NCBI RefSeq assembly: GCF_902167145.1
Contig: NC_050104.1
Coordinates: forward strand, 12,360,001 to 12,424,000
Direction: 5' to 3'
From: Zea mays
Taxonomy: Eukaryota; Streptophyta; Magnoliopsida; Poales; Poaceae
DNA length: 64,000 nucleotides
Numbering within the stretch: the first letter of the stretch is position 1; every line of letters begins with the position of its first letter. Below, piece by piece: positions 44,497 to 55,586 of this stretch. Both the position numbers and the translations under genes were made by a program. Under the pieces are notes generated by a model. That model was not told the DNA's origin. It worked only from the letters and a program-made list of their open reading frames with translations, and made no database searches.

Positions 44497-45444
44497 GGGC
44501 CTGTTTGGGAGAGCTTCATTTCAAGAATTGTAGTTTTGATTTCCTAGCTTCACTATAAAACAACTTCAATAAATTATTAGGTGGATCTGATGAGTGTTTG
44601 GCTTAATCATAGACTTCAACTTCTATAATATTAACGATTTATGTGAGTTTCCTTGAATACCCTTAATTATTAGTACGATGACTTTGTTTATTTTTTTTAA
44701 AAAAAGAAGCAGACCTTTGGAGAAGGGAAAGTTGCAAAGCTTGCGTAGCATGTCAGCGTTTTCTGCTGGTGCATAACGACCAGTGCCTGTTTCGTCTTGG
44801 ATTGCATAGAAAGTTTGGTGCATAACGCCTCGGCTAGGATATGCGGGGTCGGCTACGGAGGCGCCGCGACCAAGCTCTGCGGCGGCGATGCCTCGGCCAG
44901 GATCCGCGGGGGCGGCTGCGGAGGCGACGCGACCAAGCCCAGCGGTGGCTCGGCCAGGATCCGCGGGGGCGGCTCAGCCAGGATCCGCGGGGCGGCTGCA
45001 TGGCCCGTAGCTGCGGCGCCCCGGCCATGCCCAGCGGTGGTGACGCCCACCCCAATGGGTACTCCTCGCTGGAAGAGCTCGCGATCCATCTCCTCGGTGC
45101 AGAACGCAGGGACATCTCCAGCCATGGCGAAACAGGGAAGCAACGGTGAAAAGAAAAAAGATACGGGAGGAGAGATAAGGAAAAAGAAACAGGATGAGAG
45201 ATAAATAGATGCGAAGGGTTACAACGTTTAAATAGTGACATGGTGGGTAATTTTTCTATAACTTCATGAGGTAGTATAAAAAGTTGTTTTTGAAGCACCA
45301 TTTGAGGAGCTTCGAAAATTTCATGAAATTGGCCTCAAGTTTTAAATTTTTTTAAATCTGGAGCTCGTAAAGTTTGACCTATTTGGATAGAAGAATCTAC
45401 TATAAACCTGAAATTCTTGAAACGAAGCTCTCCCAAACAGGCCC
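44497..45444. mobile_element. PIF/Harbinger-type transposon (948 bp) with GC-rich insert
   Basis: Long terminal inverted repeats starting GGGCCTGTTTGGGAGAGCTT, about 30 bp with one mismatch, and a TAA duplication at 44494-44496 and 45445-45447. The first and last 300 bp are AT-rich, as in a MITE. The middle (44820-45140) is abruptly GC-rich with repeated GGATCCGCGGGG units and holds an open frame, so it looks like captured sequence. No transposase. Confidence 0.88.
44853..45143 (-). CDS. Possible captured reading frame inside the PIF element (Pro/Ala-rich)
   Basis: Minus-strand frame from the ATG at 45143 (or the Met six codons later, 45125), 96 codons to 44853 and open beyond. The start (MAGDVPAFCTEEMDREL) has normal composition. 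From about residue 50 it becomes Ala/Pro-rich with the repeated unit PRILAEPP. Expression is unproven; it could be part of a host exon carried by the transposon, or chance in a GC-rich repeat. No domain is recognised. Confidence 0.25.
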   Translation of the reverse strand: MLPCFAMAGDVPAFCTEEMDRELFQRGVPIGVGVTTAGHGRGAAATGHAAAPRILAEPPPRILAEPPLGLVASPPQPPPRILAEASPPQSLVAAPP

Positions 45445-45649
45445 TAAATAGTCCACTCTATTAAGTATATTCCAATAACTCTAAAATGAGTGATCCAAAC
45501 GGTCTCTTAGTGTAAATTCCACTCGTTATTACTTTATACAATTACAAAAATACCAATCCCTTTGGAAACCACATAAATGTAGATGGATTGAGAGATCACA
45601 CAAAACTGCAGAACAAAAACAGATGCAAAACTAAAGTTGTTAGGAGGAG

Positions 45650-47634
45650 CTAAGGATGCAGAAATATGGGCGCGAGTTTCTCGCTCAGTAGCTTGCTGAC
45701 ACGAGAGGTCAGAAATAGCCATGGGAGAATTCCAACCTGCACCATCACAATGAAACATTACGCTGCAAAATAACTTCACCAGTGACTCTCACAATGAATG
45801 TGTCGCTACTAGGTGGAGCTTTGTTGGTAATCAAATTTGTTCACAGGTGGAATGTAATGCTTAAAGGCCTATTTGGGACTGTTCTATCTTTTGCGACTCC
45901 GCTTCCAACTTTAGTCAAACAGAAACAACTTCATAAACTCCGCTCTTGAAGAAAACTGAAGTTAAAGGCCAACTCCAAAAAAACTAGTTTTTGTTTTAAG
46001 CTATACCATGATGGAGTTGGTGAAGCAGTTTTAAACAGACCCTAAAAATAAAGGAGTACTGTATCATAATTGTTTTCTTTCTTAATGCCCATCGACATCC
46101 AATTCTCCAGCATGTTTGAGAAAAAAACCCATCATTTGGAACTTTTTAGTTATTATAAGACATCACCAATGTGTAGTGACTCTCAGTTTCAATCAGAATA
46201 GGCGTTACTCTCAACAGAGGATAAAGGCAAGATCATTTAAACACATGGAGGCCCTTAAGCTAAAAGTTCAGTAGTACTTACCACAACACGGCCTGTAGAA
46301 GCATCTACACCTCTCCAGGAAAACATCCTCCCTGAGAAATTATTACTTACGATGACTTATGATTATATAATATAACAAATTAGACTCAATAAACAGATAG
46401 GGAATATATTTAGCATCAGGACAAATATACAATAGTACTCTCTTAGTCCAAAAATAATAAGCATATTCTCATCAGGGAAAAGTCATATAAATCAGACTTT
46501 GGCCCTTAATTTCACTTATACGGTGTTTCCTTTTGCTAAAGAACCAATATCATCTGAGCTAATTTTCAATACTATAAGCCATAGAAAGGGAACGACATGG
46601 GTTCTGTAGTAGGCATATAGTTATCTTGTTAACGTTACAAAAGAAATCCTTTGATAAGCAAACTAATACAAAGAAATGTGCGAACACCAGGAAACTAACA
46701 AGGCTGCAGAACAAGTTGCTAGCTAGGTGAAGGGCATAAACTTACCGAAGGGCTGGAGAAGGTGCTTAGGGACAGTAGTTACTGGAGTACTCCAAAACCA
46801 CAGAACGAGCACACCATAGACTACAACCTGGCATGCGGATTTAGTTTGATGAGACTCCTCAAACTGTACGTAGAGCGAACGGTTGAGAGCATAAACTACA
46901 CGAATCACGAAGCACCTTTGCGGCCAGCAGAACTTTTCGGTATTTTTCATATAAAGACTGTTTCCCTCTAATGTCCACATCTTGCACTATAAAATGGACA
47001 AAAGAAAGAGTCCAGCAACCCGAATCGGCCCAAACAAGAACAGCAAGAACCCACGCAATGTCTGAGGAATTCAACGCTTACTTTTTGCCAGCTCCTTCTC
47101 TTTAGCACCAGCCAACCGCTTCAGTTTTGCGGCTTGCGCAAACGTCGAGGGCCTGCAGCACAAAAAAAAGGGGTGTTCAATAACAGCTATATATCAGGAT
47201 CGCCGAATCGTAAGAGAATAGTATCCAGATTGCCTACGTTGACAAAGCACTGGCCTCCTTGAGAAGTTGCGTGATCTCTACACGCAGTCTGAGCTGATCA
47301 TCAGAAATGGATCCCCTCTGGAACATCAATCAACAGGTCAGGACAACGTTAATGTAACAGGGGTGGCTGAAAAATAGTCGGGATTGCAGAAGGTGGCAGA
47401 TCCAATAATCATGGTTTTTTTTTCCCGTGAAGATTCATTCTTAACCACATCAATCCATCCAAAATCAAAACATTTCTCCCCAAATGAATTATCTGGAACA
47501 AGAGAGAGAGAGAGAAACGAAAGCGCAGGGTTTTCTTGGCAGTTGGCACCGACCCTCCTCTTGAGGTCGAGGATGCACTCCAGCATATGCACCGCAGAGA
47601 CGAGGAGGAAGACGAAGATGGCAGAAGGGGACAT
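45650..47634 (-). CDS. GET1: GET1/WRB-type receptor for insertion of tail-anchored proteins (ER membrane)
   Basis: With its partner it receives the GET3 ATPase loaded with a tail-anchored protein at the ER membrane. Seven exons, all with GT-AG introns and matching phases: 47554-47634, 47238-47317, 47082-47152, 46916-46965, 46746-46827, 46282-46331, 45650-45736; total 501 bp, 166 aa (Arabidopsis homologue about 175). Seen: membrane span 1 (residues 3-21, SPSAIFVFLLVSAVHML), a cytosolic coiled coil (about 28-90, with the family signature PSTFAQAAKLKRLAGAKEKEL), span 2 (about 95-112, VVVYGVLVLWFWSTPV), the conserved LLQPFG turn, and span 3 (about 139-155, VGILPWLFLTSRVSK). The start is the only ATG in frame before span 1; the leader upstream is GC-rich. 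A Tourist-like MITE lies in intron 6 (45866-46042) and a foldback element starts about 125 bp upstream of the ATG. Confidence 0.93.
45866..46042. mobile_element. Tourist-like MITE in GET1 intron 6
   Basis: Begins AGGCCTATTTGGGACTG and ends AGTTTTAAACAGACCC, imperfect inverted ends, flanked by TAA (45863-45865, 46043-46045). It lies wholly within the intron. Confidence 0.7.
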
Positions 47635-47760
47635 TGTTGCCGGCGACGACCTAGGGCGGCGTGGTGGTGATAGATTGGTCCGGTCGGGGGCCGGGGGGTA
47701 ACTTTCTGGCCTCCCTGCGCTTGCCTACACCCTACTGAGTCTTTTGCTATTATAACACTC

Positions 47761-48452
47761 AATTAAACATGCTTCTCTCTTCTAGTATCTACAAACGTAA
47801 CTTCTCTAAAATGTTACTTATAAGTTAATCTATTCTCTAAAATAGAATTAAGTGCCTTTTTTACTCTTTTTTCTTTCTCTTAATTTCCCAGCTGTGAATG
47901 ATACGCCTCAATTTATTTGGTGAAATCACCATGCACGTAGGAGCAAGCCGAACTTTGAGACAAACATTTCGTTTCTGTACAAGTTCACCATCAAGCTGAC
48001 ATGAAAATTTGCCCACGAACCTGAAACCATATGGCTCACTGTTCAAATATGAAGTTTACACAACTCACCGTTTAAATCTGAAAGAGATAGGAACCAATTT
48101 GCTTCCTAATACCTTTTGTTGATTTGAACTTGCTTTTTGTCCGAACTAGTTGATTCAACTTACTTTAGTACTACAACCTCAACTTCTTGAGAATAAAGTT
48201 CATACTTGACATCTTGACAGTAATATTTTCGAACGCAAAATAAGCTAAGATGTTCAGTCGCATAAAGCAATGTGGGAGAATTACTATCTAGAAACAAAAT
48301 TTTTAGGAACATTTCGATCTTTCACTGCTGGAAAAATAAGAAAAGAGAGTAAAAAGGTACTTAATACTATTTTAGAGAAAAGATTAACTTATAAGTATTA
48401 TTTTAGGGAAGTTAAATTTGTAGATACTAGAAGAGAGAAGCCTGTTTAAATT
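47761..48452. mobile_element. Foldback-type element with arms of about 130 bp (692 bp)
   Basis: The left arm 47761-47892 (AATTAAACATGCTTCTCTCT ...) is the inverse of the right arm 48327-48452, with about 85-90% match by eye over about 126 bp. The spacer is about 430 bp of AT-rich DNA without a gene. The element begins about 125 bp upstream of the GET1 ATG, inside or next to its promoter. No clear target duplication. A shorter related sequence (AAATACTATTTTAGAGAAGT) occurs near 39050. Confidence 0.75.
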
Positions 48453-48661
48453 AGATGCATGATCTGATGAGCATGAGCTACTAGGGGAACATTCGGATCC
48501 TCAAAATTGTTTAGTGCTTGGAAGACAGCCAAATGAACTTTTTGTTTGGCTATGGCACAGCTGTAAATGCTTTTAGCATTTAGTGCTGCACTCGCTGACT
48601 CAGGTTCCCCACTGCGGATAAGGGGGACTTGTTCGGTTTGTTAGGGATCAGAGAGGATTAA

Positions 48662-48791
48662 GGGTCTATTTGGTTTGTGGCTAAATAATGTGCCACACTT
48701 TGTCTAACGTTAGTCGTTTGAATTGAATAACTAACCTTAGGCAGAAAAATTAGGCAAAGTGTGGCAACTGAGTTAGTGAACCAAACATGCC
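48662..48791. mobile_element. Tourist-like MITE (130 bp)
   Basis: Ends GGGTCTATTTGGTTTGTGG and AGTGAACCAAACATGCC, flanked by TTAA on both sides (48658-48661, 48792-48795). The inner block CCACACTTTG ... CAAAGTGTGG is a perfect inverted repeat. Confidence 0.78.
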
Positions 48792-48795
48792 TTAA

Positions 48796-49490
48796 ATCTT
48801 TTGCTAATTAAAATTAAATATAAAAGAATTTAATCTTATTTAATTTATGTATAACCAAATATGGTGTGATCGAGAAATGTAAGAGCCTTTTTGACCGGAT
48901 TTTTTTGGCACTAGCTTCTACTCTAAAAGTTAGTTTGAAATCCCATTTAGATTTTATTTTTTTAGAAAAAATAGTTTGTTTTTTTCTTTAGAAAAATAGA
49001 AATTTTTTAAAATATAAAGTTTCCAAACTAGCCCTAACATTATGATTTGTTCCGAGTGGAAAAAACCACCAGAGCAGAAGCCGGTACCCCAAAAAAAACC
49101 CTTAATACGTCCGCCCCTGTTAAAAAAATCAACTAGAGACTTATATTCTTCATGTAACCTTTTCTGGTTATACGAATGTTTAAAGTTTGGCAGCAAACAA
49201 ATCCCAACGGATGTAACAGAACAGGAGTCCAGAATCCAATGAAATTATCCAGCAAAGAGGCGTGACTATCACCCCTTAAATACCATCTGTAGAAGTAACC
49301 GAGTGCTCTCACTATCAGATGCTGACGTTTATACCTGCCACACAACAAATTCTAGCCGATTGTCCGGAACAGTATCAGCATATGTTGTGATGATCACCAG
49401 CATGGTGTGATGACCACCACAAAGCGATCGTTTCATACCACATGACAACTATTGGCTGCAAACTACATTAACGAGCCGGAAACGAAATGC
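48796..49490. other. Interval downstream of the CPN20 gene
   Basis: Probably contains the CPN20 3' untranslated region next to 49490. 48875-49035 is AT-rich with MITE-like ends (GAGCCTTTTTGACC, AAACTAGCCCTAA) that I could not pair convincingly. No gene seen. Confidence 0.4.
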
Positions 49491-52400
49491 TCAAGACAGG
49501 ACAGCCATCACATCCGACGCTCTCAACACAATGTAGGCCGTGCCATCCGCGCCCTTGAACTCACTCCCTGCATACTTGGAGTACAGCACTGTGCTGCCCG
49601 CCGACACTGACAGTGGCTGTCTCTTGCCTTCCTCGTCCAGAGGACCCGGGCCAACAGCTACAACCTGCACCCGACGAAACAGAGCTTTTTAACTTCTGCT
49701 AGTGCTATCTCCTACACATGTAAGCTGCAACTAGCGCAAGCAAAGAAGAGAAATACATAATTCTTATAGACAAGCTGCTGGCAAGAACTCTCACCGTTCC
49801 TATGGACGGCTTCTCTTTAGTTGTTTCAGTGAGGATAAGGCCCCCAGGAGTTTTGTCTTCGGCTTCTGCAACCTGTCATGGCATGCCCACGAGAAATGTA
49901 ACTGTAGGGTAGCAATGTTGCACAAGTGCAGAATATAATAACAAAAACAAGGCAACAAGTTCTACAACCCAAAATATAAACGTCTATGACAAAATTGTTA
50001 CGAGGAGAAAGAATTTATGAATACCTTGATGAGAACACGGTCATTGAGAGGCTTCATGTCCTTCACATCATCTGTCTCAAGAATACCAATGATATCGTCT
50101 TCTTTGAGAATAAGATGCTTTGAGTCATTGAATTCAACCTCAGTCCCAGCATACTTTGAGTATACTACTTGTGCTCCAGTCTGAAAGACAAAAGGATACA
50201 CATTAAGGCCAAGCATTTCATGGGCAATGAAGAAGAGTGCTAAACAATAAGCACTTGGGCAGAGGGCAGTAGTACACATGAAAATTAGGTTGGCAGCATA
50301 TTACATCAAACATCATCCAACTTATCTGCTAGTAAATTTAGACATAGTTGCTATACTAAAGCAGTCAAAGCTCCAGCTAAATTGCAGGAAGCAAGTTTGG
50401 TAAAAACAATTTCCTACATATGCTATCCCAAAATCATCCTCCTGTTACCACAAATCCCTAATGCAAAGCAGAGCATAATGGTCAAGGAATATATTTGTGG
50501 CAGGGCCTAAGGAGGCCCACGGAGGGGCTGCGACCTATTCCAGCTGCCTGTCCATGTGCGCCTGTTGCGACCTATTCCATGTGCCCATCCATGTGTGCCC
50601 CTTTCATACAGATGGTGTCCATGGGATCCAGGTGGCTGGCAAGTCCAATGCACGGAGGGTGTCTGCCTCATCTTATGGGGTCATAAAAAATTCAGATTCG
50701 GAATAATAAGATAAGCCGAGATGTAAAAGGCTTGTCTTCTAGGTGTCTGGTTTTAGGTCAAGTAGACTCGATCTTTGAGCGCTCGTCATGCTGCAGCTCG
50801 AGGCCGAGTTGATTGTCCAGGAGGAGTGTAGTGTCAGGGCCTAAGGAGGCCCACGGAGGGGTGCGACAGCAGCAGCCATGGACCCTCCAAGGGGGATTAG
50901 ATAAGGATAGTTAGAGATAAGATTAGAAGATTAGTTGAGATTATTTAGGAGATTAGTTGAAATTATTTAGGAAAGTTATCAGTTAGTTTGTTGAGAGTTT
51001 TTAGGAGTTTTAAGGAGATAAGGATCTCTAGCTAGACAGGGGCGGTCAGCCGGCCTATTTATGTAATCAATGGATGACAAATAAAGTAGGCAAGAATTAA
51101 AAGGGAGAAACCCTCCTCTTGCTCGGCCGTGGGCATATAGGCCCCCGCCCGACATCGATACCCCTCTCCAATCCCTCACCGATCTAGCGACCATAACAAT
51201 TTGCACGAGTGGACTTTTGAAGGATTGGAATCCTATCGAAAATTTTCAATGAAGAAATTTTGAAGGATTGAGATCCTATAGGAAATTTTCCTATGTGGCC
51301 CTTCAGAACAAAGGATTGGGTTTCTACAAATCCTATAAAAATCCTATGGAATGGCCCATTGTATTGAGATTTTGGAGGATTTCTAACCAAGGTTATTAAA
51401 ACGACGAAAGGTTGAAACACTCATGGGTAGAGTTTTGACTTTTAAACGTTTTAAACATAGGAAAGCTTCAATATATCGTAATTTCAGACAATAACCAACA
51501 TAAGTTCACATGATAATATTGTGCAAAATGACATGTCCACAAACACATTACCACAATAACACAAGTTCAAAGACAACCGCAAACAAAGTGAAATGAGATG
51601 TGACAAATTAGCTATATCTTTTGCTTCGCACTTCCAATGACTACTCTAACTCAGTCTCACAGGTATGGCTTGTATCTAAGAAACATGTAACAATTAGCTA
51701 GAAGGAAAAGAATAGTTCCATAGTACAATTATCAGATGCACAGAGTACCTAGTAACAAAAAGGAAAGTAGGATTATATAGGTATCACATGACCTTTTTGA
51801 CGGAACCACCTTTAACCTCCAACTTTACCATTTCCTTGACAATTCACCATTAAAAGTTTAACAGTGATTGTCAAATTCTTAGTAATTTGGGACTTAACAC
51901 GGAATATTCAGTTGCAGCCTGGAAACCTGATGCTTTCCGTTGGCTACCAGGTGCTTCGGGGGAGTGCTCTGCTAGAACAGCATACCAACATTTCTTGGCT
52001 GGTTCTGTGGATTTTGAGCCAGGTGAAAGGATATGGAAGAGTTGGGCACCCCCTAAGTGCAAATTCTTCATTTGGCTTGCTTCCCTTAATAGGTGTTGGA
52101 CGGCGGATCGTCTAGCACGTAGAGGTCCTGACACCCGGGGAAATGCGTTCTTTGACCTTTGTGATCAGCAGCAGGAGACAATTCAACACATCTTGATTTC
52201 ATGTGTGTTCTCCAGGAATATATGGTGGCAGATCTTAAGTAGAGTGGGGCTGCAGCTTGTGTCACCAGGGCTGGAGGTATCTATGTTCCAGGATTGGTGG
52301 AGTGTGGCTGAAGGTCTTGTGCCAATTTTGCAGAAATGGTTTCAACGTAATGGTTATTCTTGTGGCTTGGTGGATCTGGAATCACAGAAATGCTTGTGCT

Positions 52401-53323
52401 TTTTTATGGTGTTTCTCCAAATACGAGTTCAGTTCTACAGCATATCCATGAGGATGCCATGCTTTGGGAATTGGCAGGTGCTAAGGCACTGAGAAGGTTG
52501 TGGCCTTGATTTGGGGATGTCTTAGTTATTTCTCTTTTTTCCCTTTTTTGTATAGTCCTTTGTTTGGTTTTTTCCCTGCTTTCTTTGGATATTTGTCACC
52601 CTGTACGTGGTCTTCTTTAGACCTTTCTCTCTACTTAATATAATGATGTGCAGTTCTCCTGCGTGTTCGATAAAAAAGTTTAACAGTGTGTTCTTGTTTG
52701 TATAATATGAAGCCTACTGGTAAGCAACTGAGTATCAAGTCCTTGGTCGGCGCATCACATGAAATTAAGTTTGGCTACAAGCATGAAACCCCGTCTCATG
52801 ATGTCCATATTTACCACCAGCAATTCATAGCAGAGGCATATATATTAGACATTAGAAGTTACTAATCCACCATAAACAACAATTTACCTCTATATCCACA
52901 GCTATTTTCTTGTCCCCGATGGTCCTTCCTGCTCCAACAGCAACAACCTCACCTCCTTGTGGTTTAGTCTGGGCAGTAGATGGAAGCAAAATGCCACCAA
53001 CTGTCTTCTCCTCTGCGGCACCAAGCTTCACAAGCACCCTATCTCCCAGAGGCTTCAGTGAAGTGTACTGTAACATGGCATCGCATTAAACTCGAATGTA
53101 CAAGCATACCTACATTCTATAGAACACTTGGAAGTGAATCGTGAGCATACAGGCTAAGGTCGTATTATACCTTTGGGGTGACGACAGTTGCAGCCTTAAC
53201 GACCAGGCTACGGATCGAGCGCCTCGACGAGCAGACCCGTAGCGCTGCGTGCCGAGAGACTAGGCTCTTGTTCGTGAAGGCCACTGCAGCGACTCCAGCA
53301 CCAGAGAGCTGCACGAACGACAT
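49491..53323 (-). CDS. CPN20: Chloroplast co-chaperonin CPN20 (double Cpn10 domain)
   Basis: Lid of the chloroplast Cpn60 folding chamber; also linked to iron superoxide dismutase activation and abscisic acid signalling in Arabidopsis. Five coding exons, 53171-53323, 52888-53067, 50025-50180, 49795-49872 and 49491-49664, all phase 0 with GT-AG introns, give 246 aa. Seen: a Ser/Arg/Ala-rich transit peptide (residues 1-50), then two GroES-like domains in tandem. Domain 1 is about 52-148 ([12 protein letters not shown], mobile loop [29 protein letters not shown]). Domain 2 is about 150-246 ([12 protein letters not shown], loop [29 protein letters not shown], ending VMAVLS). The double domain is specific to plastids and distinguishes it from mitochondrial CPN10. 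Intron 2 is 2.7 kb and carries two transposon remnants. The frame is intact. Confidence 0.97.
50498..51198 (+). mobile_element. Deleted LTR retrotransposon in CPN20 intron 2
   Basis: A 701-bp remnant flanked by the 5-bp duplication ATTTG (50493-50497, 51199-51203). It starts TGGCAGGGCCTAAGGAGGCC, the first about 40 bp of an LTR. After about 300 bp of internal-like DNA it runs into a full LTR at 50832-51198 (367 bp, TGTCAGGGCC ... CCATAACA). Most of the left LTR and nearly all internal sequence are lost. Opposite to the gene in sense if the LTR order is read from the start repeat. Superfamily not determined (copia-like by LTR size). Confidence 0.8.
51867..52673 (+). mobile_element. 5'-truncated LINE (non-LTR retrotransposon) in CPN20 intron 2
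   Basis: Flanked by a 15-bp target duplication, AAAAGTTTAACAGTG, at 51852-51866 and 52674-52688, and ending in a short A-rich tail after the conserved plant LINE end (TAATATAATGATGTGCAG, then CTCCTGCGTGTTCGATAAAA). The frame 51887-52492 encodes the C-terminal zinc-binding RT-associated domain ([42 protein letters not shown]) and then loses frame. Only the last 0.8 kb of the element is present, the usual result of incomplete reverse transcription. Confidence 0.93.
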
Positions 53324-53940
53324 TCTTGTGTGCTCTCCAAACGATTAGAAACTGCGATGCTGCAATTTCAGACAGACACTAACTGAGCTTAAATTGGCCA
53401 AAAACCAACCTAATATCGAGGGAAATGTCATAACCATCGAAATCTCAGAGAAATGATGGAAACTACGAGAAATACGCGCCAGCTTGTTAAGATTCAACCG
53501 CAGAAAATATTGGTCAACCAATCCCCACCCACATGACACTGGAGCTGGGCAGATTAGAGTCCACTCGATCCACACATATGGAAGAACTCGACCAAATCAA
53601 GCGCGCCTCCTGCAGTACCAAACGCCTCACTGAATCTACACGCCCATCCACAGAACGAGAAACGATGGGAACCCCAAACGGATCGGAGCACACCAAATAG
53701 ACTCCCCAATCCCACTCCTAGACACGCCAGATCCAACAGCCAATAAGCGGGAACCGCAGCGGGTGCTACCTTTTGGCTGGGGCCGAGGGGGTGCGCTTCG
53801 GAATCCGGCTGCCGTGTGCGAGAAGCGAGATGGGGGCAGAGGAGGGGAGAAGATAAACCCTATATGCGAGGAGAGCAGAGCAGAGCAGAGGCGTCGAGGC
53901 CCAGCCCCCGCTTTATCACCAGCGCCCGCGCGTCCGCTAC
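53324..53940 (-). promoter_or_regulatory. CPN20 leader, probable 5' untranslated intron and promoter
   Basis: On the minus strand a donor-like AAAAG/GTAGC lies at about 53771 and acceptor-like GCAG sites at about 53354-53362, bracketing an AT-richer stretch of about 410 bp; the exon on the right is GC-rich. A TATA-like GATAAAG lies at about 53911-53917 (minus). Shared promoter use with a gene to the right is not indicated. Inferred from sequence only. Confidence 0.45.
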
Positions 53941-54374
53941 GCCGCGGCCTTTGGATTACCGTGGTCCGATTTGGGCTTGCGCACGCGAATTCCGATTGAA
54001 TTTGGATGGATTTGGTTGGGGTAAGCTACTCTGGAGGTGTACGGTACCGGCTTGAACCGAGCGGGGCTATAAACCGTTTGGCTTGGTTGGTTGGTGGAAT
54101 GGCTGTGTCCGTAATGGACTGGATGGTTCTAGAACGTGCTAGGGAGTAGGGAGTGTGCTTGAAAGGGCCGGACCAGTGACGACACCGTTGGCATTGTGAT
54201 TTGTGCATTTTCTGACGTGACTAAAGTTTAAATTGTCTCCAGCATAAGTTTAAAGTAGAGGACGCCAAATCATAGATAATATTGTTTATATAGTGGAGTT
54301 TGAAGTAATGAATCAGACATGGGTCTTTTTATAGCCTTAGTCGCGAAAGTAGTTTGTTTGATTTCGATGAGTAA

Positions 54375-55062
54375 GCCTCATTTGGTTTGAGGGACTAAAG
54401 ATTAGTTCCTCCATTTTAGTCTCATTTAGTTCCTAAATTGTCAAACGGTGTGACTAAAACAGGGACTAAACTGCTTTAGTCCCTAGTCCCTCAAGATGTA
54501 GCTAAAAGGGACTCAATCATATTAATTCCATATTTGCCCCTCATTTAGTTCAATTGTACTAAGGCCCTATTTGGTTCCCTTAGTCACTAGACTAAATTTT
54601 AGTGACTAAAGTTTAGTCGCTAAAGTACCCCGTTTGGTTCCAGTGACTAAACTGGACTAAAGAGCATTAACTGCTGTGAATAATGACTATTTTACCCCTA
54701 TTACTTAATGGATGTTTGCTATAAGAAGAAAGTGGAGAGAACAAATAAGGTAAAAATACTACTTTAGTCCCTTTTAGTCACTCTCTTAGTGACTAAAGAA
54801 CTAAAGTTTAGTCACCCCACTTTAGTCACCATGTTTACTTCTTTAGAGACTAAAAGTGACCAAACTTTAGTCACTAAACTTTAGTCACCCCAAACCAAAC
54901 GGGGCCTAATACCATGAGAATGTTAAAGGTTATTTTAGTCTTTTTATGAGTCATTTAGTATATTCTTACTAATTTTAGTCCCTAGAACCAAACATGCTAA
55001 GGACTAAACTTTGGTCCCCTAACTAAACTTTAGTCCCTAGACTAAAGAAACCAAACATGGCC
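54375..55062. mobile_element. Tourist-like element interrupted by another MITE
   Basis: Outer ends GCCTCATTTGGTTTG (left) and its inverse CAAACATGGC (right), flanked by TAA (54372-54374, 55063-55065). It is full of TTTAGTCCCT/AGGGACTAAA motifs and split by the 344-bp element at 54563-54906. Confidence 0.72.
54563..54906. mobile_element. Tourist-like MITE, inner copy (344 bp)
   Basis: Ends GGCCCTATTTGGTT and AACCAAACGGGGCC, flanked by TAA (54560-54562, 54907-54909). The subterminal parts are tandem TTTAGTCACTAAA-type palindromes, so the ends fold back. Confidence 0.85.
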
Positions 55063-55105
55063 TAAAGCTAACTAAAGAGCATTAATTACTATATATAAAG
55101 ACTTA

Positions 55106-55449
55106 GGCCCTGTTTGGTTCCTTTAGTCACTAGACTAAATTTTAGTGACTAAAGTTTAGTCGCTAAAGTACCCTGTTTGGTTCCAGTGACAAAACCGGAC
55201 TAAAGAGCATTAATTACTGTGAATAATGACTGTTTTACCCCTATTAATTAATGGATGTTTGCTATAAGAAGAAAGTGCAGAGGGCAAATAAGGTAAAAAT
55301 ACTACTTTAGTCCCTTTTAGTCACCCCTTTAGTGACTAAAGAACTAAAGTTTAGTCACCTCATTTTAGTCACTATGTTTGCTTCTTTAGTGACTAAATGT
55401 GACTAAACTTTAGTCACTAAACTTTAGTCACCCTAAACCAAATGGGGCC
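55106..55449. mobile_element. Tourist-like MITE, second copy (344 bp)
   Basis: Same length and orientation as 54563-54906 and more than 90% identical by eye, flanked by TTA (55103-55105, 55450-55452). Two members of one family 200 bp apart. Confidence 0.87.
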
Positions 55450-55586
55450 TTAATTACCCTTATTTAATAGAGGACAAATGTAGTAAAATGTCACTTTAGT
55501 CACATTTACTCACCTGTGACCGAGACCATTCTCAATGTAGGTTTTATTGCACGGTTTTCAAAAGGGACACATCAGCTTTTGTCTAT

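Noticed and set aside
53763..54055. Plus-strand frames upstream of CPN20
   Set aside because: They lie over the CPN20 leader and promoter on the opposite strand and have no domain or homology that I recognise.
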